7,345 bases of DNA from Leptofilum sp050292445 (GCA_050292445.1 JBNKLQ010000297.1:1-7345); one strand, 5' to 3'; counted from the first letter of the stretch, positions 1-6,630 are shown. Numbers and translations: made by a program. The notes: generated by a model from the sequence alone, not told the origin.

Positions 1-887
1 ACATAACGTGGGGCAGGCAGGCAGTAATGACAGGCTTGGAAGGCATCACCACTGTTGTGATGGATATGGTTTTCCAAAATCCATATCCGCTCTGATCCTG
101 CTCCGGTGCCGGTACCATGTAAATCTAGGCCATCAACGCGCACGTTGTCATGGATGTGATTTTTGTAGATGACGATGTCATGGGTGTTTGTGCCGCCGTA
201 CAGGGCGGTTCCCCAGCCAACAAGCGCGCCGATTGGATTGTGAACTTCCAGATTTCTGAGGGAGATATGGTGTGATCCCTCCCAAATCCGCACAAAAGCG
301 CCACGATAGAATTCCAGGTTTCCCAAAATCAGATAAGCGCCTTCTATGCGCAGATCGTGGTCATCATTGTCGCCCTGGATAAGAACTTTCGCATTGGGAT
401 CAACGGCTCGAACAAATACGGGATTGGCCGCCGTTCCTTGCGAAATGATCCGTTTCCAGTTTTGATAGCTGTAAGCCCCACCATGAATCTCGACGACTGA
501 GCCTGGCGGTAATGTGATAGTGGAATCGCCTTTGTATAAATCACACAGCGGGGCAGTAGCGGTTCCATAGTCATTGGCATTGCTGCAATTGGGGTTCGTG
601 TTGTCCACGTAATGGGTGTACGGCCCATTGCCGGCGTCTTTGTAAGACGCTTCTGGCGTGCCGTCTCCATCGTAATCGAATAACTGCCCCTGGTACATTG
701 TGTGAGTTTCATCAATGCCAAAGGATGGTGCGGGGATGCCGATGGGGGGCTGGTAAACGGCCGTAGCCAGACTCGTTTCATCCGTTTCAGCCATCACCAC
801 ACCTGATTGATGCCATATGATAAGGGTGGTGAGGCTAGCTGCGATAGCGAGCACAAATGCTGCAATAAATACGCTTTTAAGTTTCAA
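1..887 (-). CDS. Secreted right-handed beta-helix protein, C-terminus beyond window (partial)
   Basis: An open frame runs from a TTG at 887-885 to the left edge, 295 codons without a stop. No ATG fits: the first in-frame ATG (codon 32) lies after the hydrophobic segment, whereas the TTG has a strong AAGGGGGA ribosome site 8 nt upstream. Residues 1-33 form a signal peptide or N-terminal anchor (LKLKSVFIAAFVLAIAAS...). Residues 71-79 (DYDGDGTPE) resemble a DxDxDG calcium loop. A YTHYVDN segment at 90-96 begins a stretch that, from memory, often precedes beta-helix domains in secreted proteins. From about residue 115 onwards helix rungs are visible (VFVRAV, LRIEGAYLILGNLEF, ISLRNLEV, IVIYKNHIHDN, IWILENHIHHNSGDAF), matching Pfam-type right-handed beta helices. 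The NHIHDN/NHIHHNSGDAF rungs are typical of pectate-lyase-like folds, but no catalytic set can be named. It is probably the last visible gene of the leftward operon, 26 nt after its neighbour. Fold is fairly sure; function unknown. Confidence 0.86.
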   Translation of the reverse strand, partial: MKLKSVFIAAFVLAIAASLTTLIIWHQSGVVMAETDETSLATAVYQPPIGIPAPSFGIDETHTMYQGQLFDYDGDGTPEASYKDAGNGPYTHYVDNTNPNCSNANDYGTATAPLCDLYKGDSTITLPPGSVVEIHGGAYSYQNWKRIISQGTAANPVFVRAVDPNAKVLIQGDNDDHDLRIEGAYLILGNLEFYRGAFVRIWEGSHHISLRNLEVHNPIGALVGWGTALYGGTNTHDIVIYKNHIHDNVRVDGLDLHGTGTGAGSERIWILENHIHHNSGDAFQACHYCLPAPRY

Positions 888-895
888 GATAAAAG

Positions 896-903
896 TCCCC
901 CTT
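896..903 (-). promoter_or_regulatory. Ribosome binding site that decides a TTG start
   Basis: On the minus strand AAGGGGGA lies 8 nt before the TTG at 887. The only nearby upstream ATG, just before this site, opens an eight-codon frame ending in TGA, so the TTG is the best start for the 295+ residue beta-helix gene. Confidence 0.7.
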
Positions 904-913
904 CCATTTTGAA

Positions 914-2683
914 TTATTCTTTCAAAACAACCGGCAGGAATACAAGAAGATCGGTGGGCATGACGCTGACCGTGTCGGTGAGAACCGGTGAGTCGGAAAC
1001 CATCGCGTTAAGTGTGATGTCGTAGGTAGTGTAGTTGGTCAGTCCTGTGAGCACGTAGCTGCGCGTGCCCTCGGCCAACCCGGTAATGGGCGAGGGTTGG
1101 TTGCCCGCCGGGCCGTTGTAGCTGATTTGCCAGGTGGTGCCGGGAGCAACGGCCGTATTCACCTGCCAGTTCAGCGTGATTGTTTGGTCATTAGGCGAGC
1201 CAGAGAGCTGCAATTGCGGGATGAACTCCACTGCGCCAATGTCGGGATTGGTACGGCCGTTCCCCAAAATATCTTCAGCCGGGGCGTTGGCCGGATCGGC
1301 CGTATCCACCACCGGACTTGTACCCGATGGCGTGCCGTACAGCAGCACCAGATTCGTGAAGACATCGGCAATCGTGCTGGAGCCATCGGCAAACTGGCTG
1401 CCAGTCCAGCGCGGCAAAACCAGGCCAGACTGCCCGCCCAACTGCGGATTGGCAACCAACCGATTGGCATCGTCGGTGTAGTTGATCAGCTCGTTTGCAT
1501 CTTCTGGGATGGCTGCCCCGCCGTTCCAGTACAGGTTGTTATCCAGCGTCCAGGAACTGGTTTCTCCCGGCGGTGTGTCGGAAAAATCGTTGCTGCCACC
1601 GCCGTTGGCCCCCATGGTGCCGCTGGGGTCAGACCAGATATTGTTGAAAAACTGGATGTTTTGGTTGGCCGGATTGCTGCCTTCGGTGTTGAGGCGCATG
1701 GCAAAAGCCAGCGCAGGCAAATCGCCCACAACAGTATTGTTGCGGAAGGTGATGTTTTGGCCACCCTTCACGCCAAAGGAGGCGCGCATCACGTTAGCGG
1801 AATTGCCCAGCATCAGGTTGTTTTCCACCAGCACGTTACGCGCCTCAAAAAACGGCTGGCCGTCTTCACCAATTAGCACAAAGTTGGTGCCCGTGTTGCC
1901 TTCCCAGTTGAAAAAGATGTTGCGCCGCACGGTGACGCGGTCGTCGCCGGTGTAGATGTCGCTTGAGCCGTTGCTGTCTTTGATGACGATGTAGCTGCTG
2001 GTGTCGTTGTTGTTGGGTCGGCCGCTTCCGGCAAAGTCATTGAAGAAAACATTGTCCTGAATAATCACATCTTCCACGCTGTTCACATCAATATGCTCAT
2101 CGGAGCCAGTCTGGTTGTAGAAGATGTTGCCTTCTACCAAAATGTCGTGGGTGGCGTTGTTGATTTTGAGGATGTCGTTGTCATAGCTGTCGTGCAGGAT
2201 GTTGTTGCGGACGGTGATGTGGCTGACGCTGCCAGTGCCGCCGCCATCGATATGCACCACCAGCGGGGCCGCACCAGGGCCATCGTGCCGAATCTCGAAG
2301 CCTTCAATGGCAATCCCTTGCACGCCATTGGGATGGGTGTAGGCGGTGATGACGGTGCCACTGTGTTGCAGGATGGCCTGGTAAGCCACCTCGGAGCGGA
2401 CGATAACGCCTATGGGAAAGGTGCCACGAATGCGGATACGGCCGTTATACTCCCCCGGCTTTACCAAAATCAAGCTGTCGTCAGGCACATTGTCCAGGGC
2501 ATTGGTAATCGTCGCCCAGGGATTGCCGTTGGAACCATCACCTGTGCTGTCGTTGCCGGTAGTAGACACGTAAAAAGTGCCACCACCTTGCGGCGCGGCC
2601 CGCATTTGTTGGGCCAGCGGCCATACGCCCAAGATCAATAATAAAAATAAACCGAAATACATTTTAGATTTGGGAAATACCAT
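914..2683 (-). CDS. Secreted beta-helix protein with C-terminal Fn3-like module and FLP tail (589 aa)
   Basis: ATG at 2683 is preceded by a GAGGAA ribosome site about 5 nt upstream; the stop is TAA. Residues 1-30 form a signal peptide (MYFGLFLLLILGVWPLAQQMRAA). Residues 35-85 (FYVSTTGNDSTGDGSNGNPWATI...LILVKPGEYNGRI) are the classic opening of DUF1565/NosD-like right-handed beta helices. Regular rungs with a shared asparagine follow: HITVRNNILHD (155), DILVEGNIFYN (180), DVIIQDNVFFN (205), RVTVRRNIFFN (249), NVLVENNLMLG (283), NITFRNNTVVG (310), NIQFFNNIW (342). The helix closes with SPVVD...DILGNGRTNPDIGAVEF (455-487), the pattern of 'choice-of-anchor Q' proteins. Residues about 490-577 look like a fibronectin type III fold (TITLNWQV...SYVLTGLTNYTTYDITLNA). 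The protein ends LLVFLPVVLKE. I see no cysteine, unlike its neighbours. Likely an exported cell-surface glycan-binding or glycan-cleaving protein. Fold and export are well supported; activity is not. Confidence 0.95.
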   Translation of the reverse strand: MVFPKSKMYFGLFLLLILGVWPLAQQMRAAPQGGGTFYVSTTGNDSTGDGSNGNPWATITNALDNVPDDSLILVKPGEYNGRIRIRGTFPIGVIVRSEVAYQAILQHSGTVITAYTHPNGVQGIAIEGFEIRHDGPGAAPLVVHIDGGGTGSVSHITVRNNILHDSYDNDILKINNATHDILVEGNIFYNQTGSDEHIDVNSVEDVIIQDNVFFNDFAGSGRPNNNDTSSYIVIKDSNGSSDIYTGDDRVTVRRNIFFNWEGNTGTNFVLIGEDGQPFFEARNVLVENNLMLGNSANVMRASFGVKGGQNITFRNNTVVGDLPALAFAMRLNTEGSNPANQNIQFFNNIWSDPSGTMGANGGGSNDFSDTPPGETSSWTLDNNLYWNGGAAIPEDANELINYTDDANRLVANPQLGGQSGLVLPRWTGSQFADGSSTIADVFTNLVLLYGTPSGTSPVVDTADPANAPAEDILGNGRTNPDIGAVEFIPQLQLSGSPNDQTITLNWQVNTAVAPGTTWQISYNGPAGNQPSPITGLAEGTRSYVLTGLTNYTTYDITLNAMVSDSPVLTDTVSVMPTDLLVFLPVVLKE

Positions 2684-2700
2684 ATCGTTCCTCGTTGATG

Positions 2701-2772
2701 GGACGCAGATTTACCTGATCGACCTGATTGAAAAGATCAGAAAAATCAGGCAAATCAGGTCCATCAGCGTCC
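2701..2772. repeat. Imperfect inverted repeat (29-nt arms) between two operon genes
   Basis: Positions 2701-2729 and 2744-2772 are reverse complements at 23 of 29 positions, with a 14-nt loop at 2730-2743. The matching blocks are GGACGC/GCGTCC, ACCTGAT/ATCAGGT and CCTGATT/AATCAGG. Within the arms CCTGAT/ATCAGG units recur about every 9-10 nt. It fills most of the 121-nt gap between the 449-aa and 589-aa genes and ends 17 nt from the downstream ATG. As mRNA it would form a long hairpin. It resembles an interspersed palindromic (REP/MITE-like) repeat, but only one copy is in this window, so mobility is a guess. There is no U-run after it in the direction of transcription, so it is not a typical intrinsic terminator. 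Confidence 0.7.
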
Positions 2773-2804
2773 TATTCTCCGTTCACACAGATACAAGAGC
2801 CTTC

Positions 2805-4154
2805 TCATTGAGAATTATTTGCAAAGGGTAAATAGATCCAGTTTGTGGCTACAAAAGGTGGGGCATCTAGCTCGTCGGCACCGAGGTCAGGGGCAGAACC
2901 GTACGGGCGCGCATCGCCGTCCACATCATCGGTGACGGCGGTGAGGGTAGTGGCTTGGTCAATGGCAGATACGGCCGTACTCATCAAATGCAAATCGCCG
3001 TTGGCCCCATCGACAAAGAGGGAGAGAGGCGCATTTTCTAGATTGTTGCCGAGAACAGACACCCCGCCCCGGTCGCGCAAATTGTGGCTGACCAGATTGT
3101 TGCGCAGCTCCACAACAGTGTTGTCAAAACGCCACTCAATCGAGGAAAAGGGTGCCTGTGTAGAGGCCACCGTGTTGTTGAAAATCTGCGCCCCACACGC
3201 CTGCCAGAGACAAATGCCACAGTCAAAACCATACTCCGAGGCAAACAACCCGGCATCGCTGGCAAACACAAAATTATTGCGGATGATGCCACCATAATGA
3301 TCGACGTAGCCACCATTGGCAGTGGGACAGGGATTATCGGTAAAGGTACGAGCCGTACCACTTTCGGCCAGACCAAAACCAATGCCGCGCGCATTTTCCT
3401 TGAGCACATTGCGCTCTACCAGCGTATCGCGGCAGCCGCGCCAGAGGTGGATGCCGTGTTCAGACAATCCATTGGCACACCAAAAGCCCTCAACTAGATT
3501 GTCGCGAATCACCCAACCTTCGGCCTGATGGGCATCGACGCCGCCGGTGTAACAGTTGTTGCGAATATGCGGTCGTCCTGCGTCGGTCAATTCCATGTGC
3601 GTGCAGGCGATGACGCCATCATCGGGGTAAGTGCCGTCTGCCGCCGGGTTAATTTTGATCGCCTGTTCACCAGGATCGATGATGTGGACATTGTAGATAA
3701 GCGTGTTGAGCGTGTCGCCTGCGTCGGTGGTCATCACATGAATGGGATGGTTGTACGCTTCACGCAGGGTCACGTCAGCCACGGTGACGTTTGAGGCCAC
3801 AACCTGGATAATTTCGGTGGTAATGTAGTTGCCGTCCAATACGACCGCTTCCCGGTTGCCGCTGGCGGAGCGCAGTGTCACGTTGGGCACGTCAATGCGC
3901 AGATAGACACCATTCAGGTTGTAAATGCCATCGGCAATGAGGATGGTTTGGCCAGAAACGGCCGTATTCACCGCGTTTTGCAGCTCAGTCACCGTATCTA
4001 CAGAGACGGTTGCTCCCGAGGCTGGAGCCAGTGGCTGGCATTGACTGTCATCGATCAATGGTTTGGCCACAGGCTGAGCCTCTTGCGCCCAGATTGCCCC
4101 CACAGCTAAACCAAACAAGGTAAAAACAGCAAGTAAAATAATTGAGGATTTCAT
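2805..4154 (-). CDS. Secreted cysteine-containing beta-helix protein with YLP tail (449 aa)
   Basis: The chosen start is ATG at 4154. An in-frame ATG at 4199 would overlap the upstream gene and put 15 residues before the signal peptide, whereas the 4154 ATG has AGGGAG 7 nt upstream and starts directly with MKSSIILLAVFTLFGLAVGAIWA, probably cleaved near A23-Q24. Residues about 50-90 (TVTELQNAVNTAV...TILIADGIYNL) are the usual opening of beta-helix polysaccharide lyase-like and DUF1565-like proteins. Rungs include VPNVTLRS, ASNVTVADVTL, GWVIRDNLVEG, DTLVERNVLKEN, GIIRNNFVFAS, AQIFNNTVAS and VVELRNNLVSHN. The helix ends with SAIDQ...DDVDGDARPYGSAPDLGADEL, the same closing motif as its neighbours. 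There is no Fn3 or DUF11 module before the tail NWIYLPFANNSQ. Nine cysteines remain after signal cleavage (39, 184, 201, 226, 241, 276, 312, 315, 320), suggesting disulfides between rungs. It lies 4 nt after the upstream stop. Exported beta-helix is sure; enzyme activity is unproven. Confidence 0.95.
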   Translation of the reverse strand: MKSSIILLAVFTLFGLAVGAIWAQEAQPVAKPLIDDSQCQPLAPASGATVSVDTVTELQNAVNTAVSGQTILIADGIYNLNGVYLRIDVPNVTLRSASGNREAVVLDGNYITTEIIQVVASNVTVADVTLREAYNHPIHVMTTDAGDTLNTLIYNVHIIDPGEQAIKINPAADGTYPDDGVIACTHMELTDAGRPHIRNNCYTGGVDAHQAEGWVIRDNLVEGFWCANGLSEHGIHLWRGCRDTLVERNVLKENARGIGFGLAESGTARTFTDNPCPTANGGYVDHYGGIIRNNFVFASDAGLFASEYGFDCGICLWQACGAQIFNNTVASTQAPFSSIEWRFDNTVVELRNNLVSHNLRDRGGVSVLGNNLENAPLSLFVDGANGDLHLMSTAVSAIDQATTLTAVTDDVDGDARPYGSAPDLGADELDAPPFVATNWIYLPFANNSQ

Positions 4155-4158
4155 TGAC

Positions 4159-6309
4159 TCACTCCCTGGAAATAAACGGTAAATAGATTGCGTAGCCATT
4201 GACGACGATTGACGCTGATACGCTCCATTGGCTGCCTAGACCGTCGTTGATAACGGCCGTATTGGTCACCAGTTGCGCGGTTGGCTCCACAACAGTGGCC
4301 GCATAGGTGATAGTAATATTCGTTTCTGTTCCCGGTGTACCTGACCAGGTAAGCGTTGGGGTATTGCTGTCATCGGGCGTGCCAAAATCGGCCGTGAGGC
4401 TACCTGACTGATAAAGCAGTTCGGCAGGCAGCGTGTCGGTAAGCAGCACAGTCTCGGTGAGCGGCGCGCCACTGTTTTGCAGGGTAATGGTGTAAGTCAC
4501 CACTTCACCCATCGCGGGCACACTGTTGCTGGCCACCTTGCTAGAGCTGCCTAATTCTGGCGTAAGCGCACGCGGGCCATACGTTGGCAGCGGTTGGCCA
4601 AACTCAAACGCGCCCATGTCTGGCGCACCACTCAGGGTAAAAGCATCATTCAAATTTACCAGCGGCGCACCGTTGTTAATGGCTGGCGAACCGGCCGTTA
4701 ACCGCAAATCACGACTGCCAGGAACGGCCGTTACATCCCAATTCGCTGGCAAAGTCGCGTTCACCAAATCGCTAAAGTCAACAGCCACGCCGTTATCTTC
4801 CACCCCGGCGGGCAGATCAGTGACGAAATCGTAGCGCAGGTTGTCCCACTTAAAGTACGGATCGCTGGGACTGCCAATGGCCCGGCTGGTGCCCCAGGCA
4901 TTGTAATCAAAATCCCGAAAGCCTTCATCGGCCACAGTGGTGAATTCAAAAGCATAGCGCGTCCCCAAAAAGAGGTTGTTGCGAAAGATGGCGTTGCGCC
5001 ACATGGCTCCGTTATCGCCATGACCATCCCCATGCTTGACCCCGCTGTTGTGCACCACAATGAAGCCGGTGGTGTCGTTGTGCATCTTGATGGGTACGCT
5101 TTCTAGATTGAAAAATTCGTTGCGGAAAATGTAGGCCGGACCGCCGCGAATGGGCTGCACGCTGACACCCATGCGCGCGTTCATGACGCGATTGCGCCAA
5201 ACGCGCACGTTGGCCTGGTTGTAATCAATCTCAATGCCATCATCGACGCAAAAGGCAGCGTCATTGCCAAAAATATCGTTGCCGTAGGAGGCGCTGGTGG
5301 ATGGCTGCACAGAGATGCAGTCGCCAAAGTGTTGTACCTGGTTGTAGCAAACCACATTGCCCGTGCCACGCAGATGAATGCCCCGTTCACTGGGGATGCC
5401 GCTGCCGGGCCAGGTCGTTCGACCCGTCACTTCATTGTCGCAAATGGTCTGGTTGGCTTCCAGGCCGTCGCCGCGCCGGTTGTAAATGCCAAAATCTACA
5501 TCCTGGATAATGTTGTGGTGGATGTAAATATTTTGCGTGTGCTGGGCATCAATGCCCCAGGCACCATTCTGAATAGTCATTCCCTGAAGGATGACGTAGC
5601 CTAAAGTTTGATTATATTCGCCCAGGGTGACCACCCCCCGGTCTGTATTGTTGCCGTCGATAACGGCCGTTCCATCCCCAGGCCCCAAAAAGGTAATCGG
5701 CTGGGCCGACGTACCGCTAGTCAGCAGCTGAAATTCGCCATAGACGCCGGAAGCCACATGAAATGTGTCACCTGGTTGCGCGGCATCAGCCGCTGCTTGC
5801 AGTCCTAAAAATGGATTACCCAGAGTGCCGTCCCCGCCACCGTTGCCAGGAGTGACGTAAAGCTGGCGACCAGTTGGGGCCGGTTGCGGCCAGGTGCGGG
5901 TGGTGGCGGTAACCGTTTGCGTTTGTCCCCCGCCGTCAGGATCGGTCAGCGTGAGCTGCAGTTCATACGTCTTGCCAGGGTCTACAAAGAGGGTGCTGGC
6001 GGCCCAATAATCCAGCCCCAGCGGACTGCCATTTACAATGATGGTCGGATAGGCGCGCATGGCCATCGCGCCCTGTTGCCAGGGAGTTGTGCCCTGTTCA
6101 CGGAATTCCAGCAGCAGGCTGCTGTCCAGGTTCGTGTCGCCGCTAACTTCCCAGACCACGCCGATGTGTTCAAAGGTGGCGTCGGTGCGGATGGTGCCGG
6201 GCACGATGGTGGTGTTGGGTACGGCCGTTTCTGCAAAAGCCACGCAGGTAATCAGAACTAAACTCAGGAATGCGAGAACAACTAAGGGGGAGAGGCTCCG
6301 CTTGATCAT
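4159..6309 (-). CDS. Large secreted beta-helix protein with N-terminal Fn3-like and C-terminal DUF11-like modules, YLP tail (716 aa)
   Basis: The chosen start is ATG at 6309, with AAGGA 7 nt upstream. A GTG at 6324 is in frame but has no ribosome site. MIKRSLSPLVVLAFLSLVLITCVAFA is a signal peptide, cleaved near A26-E27. Residues about 35-140 look like a beta-sandwich of Fn3 type (FEHIGVVWEVSGD, SSLLLEFREQG, TYELQLTLTDPDGG, TVTATTR). The beta helix opens at about 150 (GRQLYVTPGNGGGDGTLGNPF...) and shows rungs such as LGYVILQGMTIQNG, NIYIHHNIIQDV, NVVCYNQVQHFG, NVRVWRNRVMNA, AYIFRNEFFN and NAIFRNNLFLG. It ends with SPAINNG...SGAPDMGAFEF (541-570). Residues about 590-705 match the DUF11 (PF01345) pattern, with VTYTITLQNSG and LLTDTLPAELLY. 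The tail is NGYAIYLPFISRE. A His/Asp/Gly-rich stretch (KHGDGHGDNG, about 425-434) could bind a metal. It is probably the first gene of the operon, facing the divergent kinase. An extracellular glycan-active or adhesive role is inferred; no catalytic site was recognised. Confidence 0.95.
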   Translation of the reverse strand: MIKRSLSPLVVLAFLSLVLITCVAFAETAVPNTTIVPGTIRTDATFEHIGVVWEVSGDTNLDSSLLLEFREQGTTPWQQGAMAMRAYPTIIVNGSPLGLDYWAASTLFVDPGKTYELQLTLTDPDGGGQTQTVTATTRTWPQPAPTGRQLYVTPGNGGGDGTLGNPFLGLQAAADAAQPGDTFHVASGVYGEFQLLTSGTSAQPITFLGPGDGTAVIDGNNTDRGVVTLGEYNQTLGYVILQGMTIQNGAWGIDAQHTQNIYIHHNIIQDVDFGIYNRRGDGLEANQTICDNEVTGRTTWPGSGIPSERGIHLRGTGNVVCYNQVQHFGDCISVQPSTSASYGNDIFGNDAAFCVDDGIEIDYNQANVRVWRNRVMNARMGVSVQPIRGGPAYIFRNEFFNLESVPIKMHNDTTGFIVVHNSGVKHGDGHGDNGAMWRNAIFRNNLFLGTRYAFEFTTVADEGFRDFDYNAWGTSRAIGSPSDPYFKWDNLRYDFVTDLPAGVEDNGVAVDFSDLVNATLPANWDVTAVPGSRDLRLTAGSPAINNGAPLVNLNDAFTLSGAPDMGAFEFGQPLPTYGPRALTPELGSSSKVASNSVPAMGEVVTYTITLQNSGAPLTETVLLTDTLPAELLYQSGSLTADFGTPDDSNTPTLTWSGTPGTETNITITYAATVVEPTAQLVTNTAVINDGLGSQWSVSASIVVNGYAIYLPFISRE
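4162..4167 (-). promoter_or_regulatory. Ribosome binding site embedded in the end of the upstream gene
   Basis: AGGGAG on the minus strand overlaps the last codons (Ser-Arg-Glu) of the 716-aa gene and sits 7 nt before the ATG at 4154. The upstream TGA is at 4161-4159, leaving 4 nt between genes. This favours the 4154 start over the one at 4199 and suggests translational coupling of the two proteins. Confidence 0.75.
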
Positions 6310-6316
6310 AAATTTT

Positions 6317-6321
6317 TCCTT
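6317..6321 (-). promoter_or_regulatory. Ribosome binding site fixing the start of the 716-aa gene
   Basis: AAGGA on the minus strand lies 7 nt before the ATG at 6309. It falls inside the longer reading that would begin with GTG at 6324, and the sequence before that GTG (GTAATTAGTTT) has no Shine-Dalgarno match, so the ATG is preferred. Confidence 0.7.
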
Positions 6322-6359
6322 CACAAACTAATTACTGACAGCCTATGCTTGCTCAAGGC

Positions 6360-6461
6360 ATACGCTTCTTCTGCTCCGCTGCCATAGTACCCGATTCCCA
6401 GCGGCAAATCTCTAGGGCAAATGGACTAGGAAGTTGGTACTGGGTCGCCACCAGAGCGTAT
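6360..6461. other. Nested dyad set, possible structured leader RNA or operator
   Basis: ATACGCT (6360-6366) pairs with AGCGTAT (6455-6461). Inside it AGTACC (6386-6391) pairs with GGTACT (6436-6441), and inside that TTCC (6395-6398) with GGAA (6429-6432). A competing stem, CCGCTG (6376-6381) with CAGCGG (6399-6404), crosses the middle one, so the two would form a pseudoknot or be alternatives. Read on the minus strand it would lie about 50-150 nt upstream of the 716-aa gene's ATG, a place where a leader RNA would be. It matches no riboswitch class I can recognise, and the strand is undecided because dyads fold on both. Confidence 0.35.
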
Positions 6462-6477
6462 CCGGTGAGGAAAACCC

Positions 6478-6495
6478 GTTCACGCGGCGTTCACG
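6478..6495. promoter_or_regulatory. GTTCACG direct repeat with 11-bp spacing, candidate operator
   Basis: GTTCACG at 6478-6484 is repeated exactly at 6489-6495, separated by CGGC. Two 7-bp copies one helical turn apart are the usual layout of tandem-dimer response-regulator sites of the OmpR/PhoB type. It sits near the middle of the divergent region. No regulator gene is visible in the window, so the assignment is tentative. Confidence 0.35.
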
Positions 6496-6583
6496 ATGAT
6501 TTTACGGCACACATACGGACGCAGTCTGCCCCCTCACGTATCCTATGAATAGAACATTTTTCTGCAACTCGCCAGCCCAACGA

Positions 6584-6630
6584 AGTAAACGGTTGAGCGC
6601 AGACCTACGCACAAAATTTAGCCGTTTACT
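6584..6630. repeat. Perfect 9-bp inverted repeat upstream of the kinase gene
   Basis: AGTAAACGG (6584-6592) and CCGTTTACT (6622-6630) are exact reverse complements separated by 29 nt. The right arm ends 66 nt before the kinase ATG. It could be a split operator or a hairpin in the kinase leader. There is no U-run after it, so it is not an obvious terminator. Confidence 0.45.

Noticed and set aside
344..781. Minus-strand frame with an ATG at 781 (145 codons)
   Set aside because: It is in a different phase from the 295-codon frame starting at TTG 887, which shows a signal peptide and beta-helix rungs; the shorter frame shows nothing.
1097..1876. Long + strand open frame (259 codons) opposite the 589-aa gene
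   Set aside because: It is antisense to a clear beta-helix gene, its translation shows no recognisable domain, and it arises from the GC-biased codon pattern of the real gene.
2701..2772. Rho-independent terminator between the 449-aa and 589-aa genes
   Set aside because: The arms are AT-rich and imperfect, the loop is long and no U-run follows on the minus strand.
2577..2831. Small + strand frame with repeated IRKIRQIRSI residues
   Set aside because: The repetition comes from the inverted repeat at 2701-2772 and the rest overlaps the start of the 589-aa gene; no ribosome site was seen.
4155..4199. Longer start (ATG at 4199) for the 449-aa gene, overlapping the upstream gene by 41 bp
   Set aside because: It would place 15 polar residues before the signal peptide, while the ATG at 4154 has AGGGAG at 7 nt and begins directly with the signal peptide.
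1..6309. Phage tailspike or prophage origin of the beta-helix genes
   Set aside because: All four have Sec-type signal peptides and the complete ones have Fn3/DUF11-like or choice-of-anchor features; no phage structural or lysis genes are present.
6310..6324. GTG start at 6324 for the 716-aa gene
   Set aside because: No ribosome site before it; AAGGA lies inside this stretch and serves the ATG at 6309.
6335..6356. TTGAGC and TAATTA on the minus strand as -35/-10 of the operon
   Set aside because: The -10 match is poor and the spacing is 16; it would also conflict with a transcribed leader. Not strong enough to annotate.
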